Below are positions 52,301 through 62,896 of a stretch of 64,000 bases of DNA, piece by piece. Each line of letters starts with the position of its first letter. Positions within the stretch are counted from its first letter, which is position 1. The notes under the pieces were generated by a model. It was not told the DNA's origin. It saw only the letters and a list, made by a program, of their open reading frames with translations, and ran no database searches. Position numbers and translations under genes: made by a program. The stretch spans positions 434,001 through 498,000 of the forward strand of contig JAFEMH010000162.1 of the NCBI GenBank assembly GCA_022495995.1, given 5' to 3'. This DNA comes from Adenophora triphylla var. japonica. Taxonomy: Eukaryota; Streptophyta; Magnoliopsida; Asterales; Campanulaceae.

Positions 52301-53686
52301 TAAGTTTCTCTTACCCTCCTGGATTTGACATTGTTCCTTGAAACATTGAGGACAATGTTCATTTCAAGTGTGGGGGGGGGTATATCTATCTTTATTTTAT
52401 TTTGCTTTTTAGTTTAAATTTACTTGCTTTTTAGACTAGATTTACTTGACTTCTAGTATAATTTTTTCTTTTTAACTTAGTTGCATTTTCATTTTATGCA
52501 TGTATAGTATATAAAAAAAAAAGTAATAATCCCTATGATGATCAATAATCATTATTTCTTATACTTGCCATTTGCCTAGAATAATGTCATTATCTTTTCT
52601 CTCATATTTTCTATAAACTTAGAAATTTATAAGAAGAAAAATATAGGGATATTTTTTAGAAAATAATTAAAAGCCTCATAAGTTAGTATAGCAAAATATA
52701 GGGTTTTCTCAAGAAAAAAACATTTGATTAGAAGGAATCTTTATCAATCTACACTTGGTCATTCTTATAAAAAATTTTTTTTTTTGAAAATATTTCTTTA
52801 AAATTGTACATTTTAAATTTTATTAAATGTTTATTCCCTTATTAGAAGCACCCTTTGTTTTGCATCCCTTAAATCACACCTCTACATCAAAATTTCATCT
52901 TTCCATTTCCACTAATCGAATCAAGTTTGGGCATTTTTATCTTATTGCTAAAAGAGTGACTTAGTCACCAAACCATAAAACCAAAAAGAAACCTATTGCT
53001 TCCTAAGTAACTCGGGGCACGGCGTTCGCTGCGACGATGCTTCCTTGCCAAACGGAAGTAATATCCGAAAGTATTTTTGGTCTAAGTATTAGGAACATGG
53101 GGTTCGCAGCCACAATGTCTCCTACTTGAAAGGATAAAAAATAACTAAGGTCTTTTGCAAAAATATTACACGTGCAAAAATAAGATAAAACTGTTCAAAC
53201 TTTGATAAGATTTTTCCACTATCATCATCCATTTTTCACCCTTGTGATTCAAGAATGCAATACGATTCTTCGGGAACTTCTAGTTTGTGCATAAATGTTT
53301 ATACTTTCCTTTGTACATTTTAAAGAAATAAATTCATCTCTCTCAAAAATCACTCTAAAGAGTGAAAGCTTCTCTTTTACCAAGAAATGGATCTAAGATT
53401 TATCCTTCTAAGCATGTTTTACTTGATCAAATTCTATATATGCTATATTAGGTTATTGTCTTACAAATTATCTCTTTAAAATATCCCCAAAATGTTTCTT
53501 TATAAATAATTTTTAAAGGTATACAAAATATGACTAGAAAGATGAAGGCATTATCCAAAAGGCATTTAGGGCTTGCTACTTTATTTTCTGAGGGATCATT
53601 CTTGCTTTTCTTTTCTTTTTCTCCCTCTCCGTATTTTCATCCTAAAATTGCTTGGGGACAAGCAAAAGCTTAAATGTGGGAGAGTT
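52301..53686 (+). other. 3' untranslated region and polypurine tracts of element F
   Basis: Non-coding AT-rich region. An internal G-rich AAGTGTGGGGGGGGG lies at about 52366-52380 after TTGAGGACAATGTTCATTTC, a layout typical of Athila. The terminal tract TTAAATGTGGGAGAGTT (53670-53686) follows GGGGACAAGCAAAAGC and primes the plus strand at the 3' LTR. The ACTCGGGGCACGGCGTTCGC stretch (near 53010) is an unexplained GC-rich island. Confidence 0.7.
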
Positions 53687-55266
53687 TGATAAGTGACTAT
53701 TATAAAGTCATTTATCCTAAGTTTTGTGTACTTTTACATGGATAAATCATCATTTCTCATTTTATTTTAAGTACTTTTTACTTATTTTTCCATATTTTTT
53801 AGATTTTATGACTTTGGTATGTTTCATGCATTTTTAGACAGATTTTAGGGCCTTTTTATGTTCAAGAGGATGCTTGGGTACTTTAAAATAAAAGACATGG
53901 AGGAGCATCAAACAAAATGAACACACAAAGCTAAATCCAGGTGGAGCGGCCGTGCAACTAATTGTGGAGCGACCGTGCACTTAAGGCTGCATGATAGGCC
54001 ATTTTTGGCCCCAAACCATGGAGTGGCCGAGCCTTGAACTGGACCTGGCCGTGTCAACCTTGGAGCGGCAGTGCAGCTGTTTAAGGAGCGGCCGTGCAAA
54101 TCTTCCAATTTCAAATTCAAAACTGGCGCCAAGGGGCACGGCCGTGCAAAACCCTTGACACGGCCGTGCAAAGTCGTGACTGCAGATTAAAAGGCACCTT
54201 TTGGAAGCACCTTCTTGAAGAGCTCCTCCCCCTTATAAAAGGACCCCTTGTAATCAGTCTTAGATATAGAAAATTTACTGATATTCCAGAGATATTCATC
54301 AGAGATTAAACACAAATACTTGTCATATTGATTTCCAAAGATATTTTGAAGATCAAAGTCCATGTTTTGTTCTCGAAGTTACTTTGGAGAAAAGCAATAA
54401 AAGTGAAGCATTATTTCCAGCCATTTGCCTTCTAGTTCATCATAAGTCTTCTTACTCTATCCTCTATTTTTATTTGCTTATATGTTCTAGATGGCTAGTG
54501 AGTAAATCCCCCTTGTTCTTAGGGTTGGAAACTCAAAAGCATACATGTTCATCATCTTAAATACATAAAGTCTTGTCTTCTATCTTCATCTATACAATTT
54601 CTTTATATTAATCTCAAAATGTCTTACATTTTGGAGACGTCCAACTTGTATGATTCAGTCAATTGAGAGATGGACCTAGCGGAGAATCTCGATTGACGGA
54701 ACCATATAAAGAAACTAGGTTCCATTGATCACGAAAGTAGTTCAACGGCCTAGGGATGTTCCTTTAATGGAAAGTATGTTGACTCTCGTCCTTAATGGAT
54801 TCTTACTAATTATGGTCAGCTAGAGATAAGCCGGAATGCCCGTTTGTGACAGGGCGGGGGTAACATAAACGGAAATCTCAAACAGTTAGGACATAATTAG
54901 TGAAGAATACAAAATGCTACTGTCTTAACCCGAAGTAGCGTAGGCTTAACATACCATCCTTGATTTTTATGAAAACCTATATTTCTAAGACAATGACAAT
55001 TTGATGAACAAGATTATGTGTATGATTTCCAATCCCGAGAATGCTTTATTTTATAAGAGTTTTATCAAAGTATTTTCTGTGTATGTTCTTTCTATTTCCA
55101 AAATCAAAACTTTATTTCCCCCCAATCTTTTCTATAACTTTAAAGACAAAAATATTTCCTAAGTAAACCCTGTCTCTGTGGGATCGACCCGTACTTGCAC
55201 CCGCTATATTACAATAGCCCGTGCGCTTGCGGATATTAAATAAACCGTTAGGTTAAAAGCCCAACA
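53687..55266 (+). repeat. 3' LTR of element F
   Basis: It matches the 5' LTR over its whole length and ends AGCCCAACA before ATACA. It keeps the GGCCGTGCA repeats (about 53940-54170), including a perfect 12-bp palindrome GCACGGCCGTGC near 54137, and a TATA box at 54234-54240. Confidence 0.93.
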
Positions 55267-55393
55267 ATACACGCTCTTCACCTCTTCACCTCCGCAAGGC
55301 TACGGCAAGTTGGGTGTGTGCTCTCGTTCTCGGAGCTCATTGGTCCATATTCCTGAGGCGGAAGCAGTTCAAGTGTCCGAGCGGTTGTTTATC

Positions 55394-55661
55394 TGATTCG
55401 GAATTCAAAATGCTCGGTGTAGAGAAGATTATGGCCCACCAGTCTGGAAGTTCATATCTCACGGGTCAGCAGAGTGCAAATGGTTTGTCCATTGGAAAGT
55501 TGCGGACTACCCTTGAAGCCATTTTTCCTTGTGAGCGAGAGGCCCGGTTGCTTGCTCGGATTACTAAAGCTAAGGAGAGACGACTTGTGAAGGACAGAAT
55601 GTTTGAGAAGGGTCCTCACCCCATCAATGTCGGCGATGCTTTTCCTCCCATCCGAAGTTGA
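55394..55661 (+). pseudogene. Gag N-terminal fragment of element B
   Basis: A short open stretch reads LSIGKLRTTLEAIFPCEREARLLARITKAKERR in its middle (near 55485-55585, seen in pieces). It corresponds to STDELRITLEATLAREREARLLAQ in the gag of element A. The frame stops at TGA 55659-55661, and the capsid core, protease and pol are missing. The upstream words GGCTACGGCAAGTTGG match those before gag in element A (13718-13732). So B keeps only the gag start, perhaps because it contains packaging signal. Confidence 0.75.
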
Positions 55662-58049
55662 TGCAGTCAATCAGTCCTCGTAGGATCTAGAATGTCTGCT
55701 GTCGGACACGAGTCTGTCGAGTCCCTTCGGACCAATCTTTGCTTTGCAGTAATAAAATCCTTGTTTCTCTTCTTGCTAGACTCGAGACATCACTTGCACC
55801 CCACGTTACACTTAATTGAAATGGTCTTATTCCAAATGATCACTTGTGCTGCTCATCGACTAATGCTTTGAAATGACTAATGTTTAAATTGATCGGAGTG
55901 AGAAAATCGACTGACATCCTTCTCAAATTGGGGCTTATCAACTCCCCATTTCGCATCTCTTGTGCTTACATATCTTCCTTCGCCCTCACCATCTCGTTGC
56001 TCGATGAATTTGCATGAATCTTCCTCAAAGTAAGCTTAAGCAAGCAGCGAAGACTTAATCTCGTTCGGATCATCCGGTAGGGACTGCGGTTGAAACCTTT
56101 CACCCATAGGAAAACCTTTACCTTACCCTCACTAAATAATATCCATTCATTTCAAGATTGGCATGTTTTGAAACCCATTTAGCCATCGCTAGAAGAAGAG
56201 AGACTATCCTTGAGACTCCCGTGAGTCAAAAGAAGATCGACCATTTCCAAGCTCAAGAACGACGGAAAGCAATGATCCATCCTGGGGACTAGCTGAAATT
56301 CTCCTCTAAAAAAAAAAAGAGAGACAAAAATACAAAAAAAAAGAATAAAAAAAAAAACGAAAAGAAAGAGAGCCTAGTCCCTAGCGATCCTCTCAAAAGC
56401 AAAAGTCAAAGGATCCGGTCGTTACTCAAGAGGAGTCTCAGAGTGAATAAAGAGACAGCACGGATGTCCCCTCACCATTACCTCTAACCGATCCCAAGCC
56501 GTCCTCTCGATTTTAGAGGACATTCCCATTACCATTGCCCTTGCCCTTGCCCTTGGCAAAGCCAAGACTGACCTCTCATTCTTAGAGGCAAATCAATTCC
56601 CTCACCTTAGAAATCCCAAACACATCCCTGCAAACCAACCTCTCATCTTTAGAGGTTCAGCCAGCAAAAGGCCTAGCCGACCTCTCATCTTAAGAGGTCA
56701 TGATATCCCGAATCACCCAAGGGCCGATCGAAACCCCGAGACCCAGTCGCAATTCCTACCGAATAGCAGTTTCAAACCATCAAGCGAAGATTGTGCAAAT
56801 TCCATTCGTTCATCCGATGTTGCATGTGAGCATATTTCATTCCCCCTCCGCAAACACTTGCCGTGGACGTCCCACTGGGGCTTCACATCCGTGTCTCCCA
56901 TCGATACTTCAAGAGGACATGTTTTTCAATTCTCCAGATCCTCAAAATCCTCAAAGGTCCTCCGATCCTCGAATTCCAACGTTCATTCTCTTCATTCGGG
57001 ATAAGCCCGAACTACGGCGACCCGAGCTCCTCCCATGGAGGGGAACGTAGGCAACCATAACTGGTCTGGTCGAAATCACAAACAGATCTCCGAAAATCCG
57101 GTTTCCTCAAGGACCATTCCCATACACTTTCCATCCTTCGGAGTTTGATTCTCGATATCAGTGGGCTTTCTCCTCATGATTAATTGAAATATTTGTTCAT
57201 ATCAGCTTTGGCGGTTGACTAACCCAAACATCATTAAAGGGTTTTAATCATCTTTGTGATCATCACGAATAGGACAAGTTTTCAAGTGTCTCGAAAAGTC
57301 TTCTCTTTCTACATCATAGGAAGATAGAGCCAAACACTGTTTTCGGTCAGCAGGGGCTTCCATACACTTTTCCACACCTTGTGATGCTTATACTCTCCCA
57401 AAAGAGTTAAACCCAAAAGCGAGAGTGTCATACACAAATTCGGGATCCATTCCCACCCTCGAAGGATGTGCCCCTGCACGTAAACGTTTCCGAGTCTTGT
57501 CCAGCGACTGATTGACTGCTGTTTGAAATGATGAGTTGCCTCTTTGGCCACAAGATGACTCTGTCTGCGATAAAGTTGCATGGAATCTCCTCAAGCTGGG
57601 GCTTTGGTTAAGGTATCCCTCAGGTTCTCCTTACCAGATTTCCCTCCAGGTTTGCTTTACATTGTCAACTGGGGCTTCGTCAAGCCGGGATCATTCTCTG
57701 CACGTTCTCTGCTGCTTGCCATCTCGGGTGCGCGATACACTTTGTTCTAATCAGCAACAACCAACCTACTGCAGCCAGTACCCCCGGGAGCGTCCCCGAC
57801 TTGCCTAAGCTGCACCATTCATACACCATCACTCATACATTTTCCCACCTCATGGGAGAGGGTGCACCCCATCATAAACACTTTTGTTCCATACACAATC
57901 CATCATAGAGCAACTGTTACATACATATCCGCTCGTCAAGCCCTGCAAAAAAAAACCCCATTTCCCTTCCATCCACAGCTGAGATGGACTTGTGCAACAA
58001 AAGATTAATAATGCGTAAGCAAAAAGTCGAATAAAATGCAAAGTGCCTA
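55662..58049 (+). other. Element B 3' region, first part, with hairpin repeats
   Basis: No gene is supported. It has an A-rich run (56305-56365). Four hairpins of the form NNCCTCT-7-AGAGGNN lie at 56501-56521, 56570-56590, 56637-56657 and 56679-56699. The phrase GGGGAACGTAGGCAACCATA (57040-57059) is shared with element A after integrase. The antisense ORF of A was not found here. Confidence 0.5.
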
Positions 58050-59261
58050 GAGTGTTGTGTTTTCCCCCCGCAGGGTACAATAGTCAAGTGATCGTAATTT
58101 GTTCGTGAGGATTTCCCCTCGAATCACAGTTTTGGACAAGGATTCCAAACCCTGCAGATGGCATCCCCCGCTTTTATTATCTTCATCAGGCCCGTCACCT
58201 TCGAACTCATCAGCACCGTCGAAAAAAGCCCCAGCTACCTCAGTCTCCAAGTAATTCTTGTCCAAAAGAGCTCCAGCTGCCCCCAGTATCCAAGCAATGA
58301 TGATCACCAGCCTCAGCGACATTAAGGCATGTTCCACACGGCGAGTTATCTCCAAGAGCCCATTCTCAAGGGCAAACCATCTCCAAGAGCCCGTTCTCAT
58401 GGGTAGATCTTCACAAAGAGACCGTTCTCAGGGGCAGATCGTCATTACCAAGAGCCCGTTCTCATGTGCAGATCTTTGTTCAAAAGCACGTTCTCATGGG
58501 CGCACCTTCATCAAGGCCTGTATGCACTGACACTTCGACAACTCTTCGGCAAAGACCGTCCCGTGAATGGCCACCCAGCAAGCGTCGACAAGTGGTATAG
58601 GTCCCTCCGGCAGCCACGGTCATCTAGCAGTAGCATGAGACCCTCCGGCAGCTACACCTATCCCCAGCAGAATCAATGGTAGCATGAGACCCTTGACAGC
58701 TACCTCCCATCAACGGTAGCGGGAGACCCTCCGGCAGCTACATCCACCCCCGCAGGTACAGCAATCAACGGAGCATCACCTAAATCTCAAGGATTGCCCC
58801 TCAAAACAAAACCGAGACAAAGAATCCAAATCTATCAGTCTCCCCAGCAATGTGCATCAAGATCATTGGCCCCGCCACCAAAAGCATCAGCAAAAATCTG
58901 TTCCCTAGCAAACAGAATCCACGTCACATCAAGCAAGGTTCATGATTCCTAAGTCAACCAACCGTCAACAAGAGCCGCCCCTCGCAAGGTAAAAATAGCA
59001 ATTCATCAGCGACATTGGTATGAGTCCCTCCGGCATCCACGTCCCACCAAGCAAAGTTCAGGACTCCCAAAGTCAACCAACCGTCAACAAAGACCGTCCC
59101 GCACCTGGCAAACCAGCGATTCAAAGATGGCATGAGACCCTCCGACAGCTACAACTTTCCACGACCGGCAGTAGCATCAGTCCCTCCGGCAGCTACAGGT
59201 AAGCACATCACATGTATGAAAGCATATCTCAGTCGATTACTTTCCTAAAAGCGTTAGTCAA
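58050..59261 (+). other. Element B 3' region, second part, with short dispersed repeats
   Basis: Non-coding. About five degenerate copies of AGAGCCCGTTCTCATGGGCA lie between 58350 and 58510. CCCTCCGGCAGCTAC-type words recur at about 58603, 58642, 58728, 59023, 59141 and 59182. Several of these words also occur at 27329-27395 in element A, so the two 3' regions are homologous. Confidence 0.6.
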
Positions 59262-60350
59262 GTCCTTGGGTGACTCCCCCTCCAGTCAAGTCTCGGGTGA
59301 CTCCCCCTCCAGTCAAAATCTCGGGTGACTCCCCCTCTAGTCAAAGTCTTGGGTGACTCCCCCTCAGTCAATGTATCGGGTGACTCCCCCTCCAGTCAAA
59401 ATCTCGGGTGACTCCCCCTCCAGTCAAAAACCTCGGGTGACTCCCCCTCCAGTCAAAATCTTGGGTGACTCCCCCTCCAGTCAAAGTCTCGGGTGACTCC
59501 CCCTCCAGTCAAAATCTCGGGTGACTCCCCCTCCAGTCAATGTCTCGGGTGACTCCCCCTCCAGTCAAAGTCTCGGGTGACTCCCCCTCCAGTCAAAATT
59601 TCGGGTGACTCCCCCTCCAGTCAAAAACCTCGGGTGACTCCCCCTCCAGTCAAAGTATCGGGTGACTCCCCCTCCAGTCAAAAACCTCGGGTGACTCCCC
59701 CTCCAGTCAAAGCCTCGGGTGACTCCCCCTCCAGTCAAAGTCTCAGGTGACTCCCCGCGATCAAAGCCTCGGGTGACTCCCCCTCCGAGTCAATGACTCC
59801 CCCTCCACCAAAGTCTTGGGTGACTCCCCCTCCAGTTAAAGCCTCGGGTGACTCCCCCTCCAGTCAAATCTCGGGTGACTCCCCCTCCAGTCAAAGTCTC
59901 AGGTGACTCCCCCTCCAATCAAAATCTCGGGTGACTCCCCCTCCAGTCAAAAGTCTCAGGTGACTCCCTCTCCAGTCAAGTCTAGGGTGACTCCCCCTCC
60001 AGTCAAAGCCTCGGGTGACTCCCCCTCCAGTCAAAGCCTCGGGTGACTCCCCCTCCAGTCAAAGCCTCGGGTGACTCCCCCTCCAGTCAAAGTCTTGGGT
60101 GACTCCCCCTCCAGTCAAAGCCTCGGGTGACTCCCCCTCCAGTCAAAGCCTCGGGTGACTCCCCCTCCAGTCAAAGCCTCGGGTGACTTCCCCTCCAGTC
60201 AAATCTCGGGTGACTCCCCCTCCAGTCAAAGTCTCGGGTGACTCCCCCTCCAGTCAAAAGTCTCGGGTGACTCCCCCTCCAGTCAAAAGTCTCGGGTGAC
60301 TCCCCCTCCAGTCAAGTCTCGGGTGACTCCCCCTCCAGTCAAATCCTCGG
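59262..60350. repeat. 27-28 bp minisatellite, about 38 units (element B 3' region)
   Basis: Tandem units of AGTCAAAGTCTCGGGTGACT followed by CCCCCTCC, with small length and base changes (GTCTC, CCTC, ATCTC variants). I counted about 38 copies of GGGTGAC/AGGTGAC. The array occupies the same place as the 11-unit array of element A and shares the core CTYGGGTGAC and the word AGTCA. Confidence 0.92.
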
Positions 60351-60557
60351 ATGAATACCACATAGTCACTTCTTCAAACTACGACTGGCTTGATTCCCTC
60401 CTAGGGATACGTAGGAATCCTTTCTCCAAAGGTCCAGCCATCCGATCTCCCAGATCATCGTCCAGCCCTCCGCCTTATCCCCCAGCCGCTCATTGGGATT
60501 GGGTCTTATTTTATCGACAACCTCACTTCTTCCATAAGTGACGTTGCCGAGGGGATT
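60351..60557 (+). other. End of element B internal region
   Basis: Closely matches 27703-27889 of element A (GACTGGCTTGATTCCCTCC to GACGTTGCCGAGGGG). GAGGGGATT before the LTR is the likely polypurine tract. Confidence 0.7.
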
Positions 60558-62163
60558 TGTAAGTACACCAATCCAATTCGCAACCCCTTTTAGGCTCATT
60601 TTAATATGATAAAATTGCATTAAGGAGCATTTTGGTAAATTCCCGGTCTATTCCAAGACTTCCGGAAACATTCCATAAGTTTCTCGCGAAGGAAGTACTT
60701 TTTTGTACTTTGCTCAGGCCAAGGTACCTAAAGGGAATAAATCTATTTTGGACCTTTTGGGTATTATCCCAGAATGTTTCAGAACCAGATCTGGCGCCAA
60801 AAACGGTTGGTGACACTTTGTGTCACGCGACAACTCGAAGCCTTAGAAAGTGGTTACAGAGTGTCGTGCGACACAAGGTGACCATGATCAGCAGCTATAA
60901 ATAAGACCCTCCCCCTCTCAGAAATGGATCCCAATTCCAACTCCCTAACGTCACTCTGCAGAAATCACTCCAGAACCTCTCTCTCTCCTCCTCCCACACA
61001 AAAAACCAACCAATTCCCCTCCAATTCCTTCATCCCTCATACATCTCTTACCCAATTACCTTCATACTTCCTAAACACCTTGAAGATCTCAATCCAGCAC
61101 TCCATTCGTGTCTAAACCTCCACTCGAGTAGCTGAATCGAAGACTTTTGCACCTAACTTGGTGTGGAAGTTGAGGACTACAAAGGTAACATCTCCTTCCA
61201 TCTCTCTCTCTCTCTCTCATTTATTTGTTTCATTGTAATTCCTTCCCCTCCACTTGATAATCAGGCTCCATCTGCCTCAAATTATCAAGTGCCAACTGCC
61301 ATCTCTCTGTTTAAATTGTGTTTACTTGAATCCAATTGCATGTTCATGATGTGATCTACTTGTAATTGCAATTTGGGTGTCAAGGGAGTGTGGATCCCCT
61401 ATATTCACACTCATTTGGTTGATCTGTCTCTGATTCATGTTATTCTGATTGGCTTTGGTATAATTGCTTGTTCTGGTTTGGCATCTGTTGAATCTGTCTC
61501 TCAGTTGTAAGGTTCCTGCAGATGGTAAGCATGTGTCACGCGACACACTTGGACATGAGGAGTCCTGTGTCACACGACACATCGTGTCCGTCTGCAGAGA
61601 TCATCCTTCAGTTGTAAGTTGTTTCATCTAGTTTGATTGTCACTCCAGATAGAGTGTGGATCTTCAATATCCACACTCATTTGAAGTGATTGGGTAAATC
61701 TCAGTTGGTTCTGTGCTTATTGTTGTAAGGTTTATGCATATGATATTTAGTGTCACGCGACACAATTTGCACTGCAGATCCTGTGTCACGCGACACTATT
61801 TGTCAATATGCAGAAATCAGTTTTCTAATTGTAATCTGTTTCTCCTCGTTGTAAAGTGGGATGTGGCCTCCCACGGTAAAAGGTTCACAAGTTGTAATCC
61901 CTTTGTCGAGCAAAAAAACGAAGCATTTCCATACATTTTATACAGATCTTGTTGTACACATTTCGCACACACTTATGAATGTTTTGCATGTTGAACATAG
62001 AAAGACTCGTCTACGGACGAGGCGTGTTGGGTGAACTCTCGGTTCTTCCCAAGACGTAACCTGACCCCCGAACCCATTTTCTCTTCTCAAAAGGTTTTCA
62101 ATGTTTCCTTAAAAACGGCGTGGCGACTCCCTATTTTATTTTTTTTCGGCGAGCGTTCATTCA
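60558..62163 (+). repeat. 3' LTR of element B
   Basis: It pairs with 9167-10764: same length class and the same sub-type features (AAATTGCATTAAGGAGCATT, two hairpins of the GAGTGTGGAT type). It ends CATTCA followed by CATAC (62164-62168), with no primer-binding site after it. The TATA box is at 60896-60903 and the C(TACG)G hairpin at 62006-62021. Confidence 0.93.
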
Positions 62164-62814
62164 CATACTCGGTCATCATAAAGGCAAGGAAATGGGCTTC
62201 CATATCCCTGCTCCTCCTCTTTCTCGGCATTCAACATGTCGACTAGACATAGAAGAGTGAACAATGACTAAGGCACATAAACAACCTATGCCGACAAGTC
62301 ACCTTCCAAAGCCGACGAGGGCTTCATCAAGTGACGACCAGAGGCCTCCTCGGCCATTATATGGACAAGGAAATGGGCTTCCCTATCCTTTCTCCCCTCT
62401 TACTCGGCATCTATGTATGTCGACCAACACTTCATGTCGAGGAGCATGCCTCCTATGCATACGTACATAATGCAATACTAATCGTACTCAAACAAGGATT
62501 ATAGGAAGTGATAATCCAACTAGGATTGTAACCCTTCTCTCACACAACTTTCTATTCAAAGATGGACTCTACATCCTACACCTATAATACAAGCCATAAC
62601 CAACATAATTCAGGTGAACGCATATTTTGACTACAAACTCTTGTCAATTGATTTCCTCTCTATAATACGAATACTTACTCTCACGCCGGAGGGCCTTCGC
62701 CGGTGAAGCCCCAGCTTTGTTTACGTGTTTATTCATCTTTTTCAGGCTATTCAAACATCCAGGATATAACCTGCCGCTGGATTTGGGCTGATTCGAACAT
62801 TTTTGGCATCATCA
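62164..62814 (+). repeat. LTR of gypsy element C, right piece
   Basis: It continues the LTR interrupted at 9166. It contains CTCACGCCGGAGGG (near 62681), which also occurs on the minus strand in the element D LTR (near 7200), so C and D are related. It ends GGCATCATCA at 62814 just before a primer-binding site. Confidence 0.7.
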
Positions 62815-62818
62815 AAAT

Positions 62819-62836
62819 TGGTTACATTGCCGGGAA
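62819..62836 (+). other. Primer-binding site of element C
   Basis: TGGTTACATTGCCGGGAA resembles the tRNA-Asp complement TGGCGCCGTTGCCGGGGA with four changes. It lies four bases after the LTR end. Confidence 0.6.
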
Positions 62837-62896
62837 ACGATCTGTATCAACCTTTGAATAGCTTGAAAAATTTTGCTCCGTTCTCCTAATCCTAAT

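Larger units (their letters stand above)
45955..55266 (+). mobile_element. Element F: pol-less Athila-like gypsy element
   Basis: Complete 9.3-kb element with LTRs 45955-47531 and 53687-55266, primer-binding site, polypurine tract and ATACA on both sides. It has an Athila-type gag and protease (47679-50139) and an Athila ORF-1/env-like gene (50912-52300). The RT, RNase H and integrase that normally lie between these are absent. The LTRs differ at only a few dozen positions by eye over about 1580 bp, so insertion was fairly recent. It must have used enzymes of a complete relative. Confidence 0.93.
9167..62163 (+). mobile_element. Element B: Tat-lineage gypsy element, pol-less, host of the nest
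   Basis: One LTR element spans 53 kb because later insertions split it. Its own parts are 9167-10882 (5' LTR, primer site, leader start), 41566-41569, 44864-45954 (leader), and 55272-62163 (gag fragment, 3' region, 3' LTR). Evidence that these belong together is the CATAC duplication at both outer ends and LTRs of the same subtype (9167-10764 and 60558-62163). Clean duplications also flank each insertion (GTGCT, ATACA, and probably TTAAA). No RT, RNase H or integrase is seen in its own sequence, so it would depend on a relative such as element A. Confidence 0.85.

Noticed and set aside
59262..60350. CRISPR-like look of regular repeats with short variable parts
   Set aside because: The variable parts are only a few bases and themselves repetitive, the setting is a plant retrotransposon 3' region, and no cas gene exists. 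It is a minisatellite.
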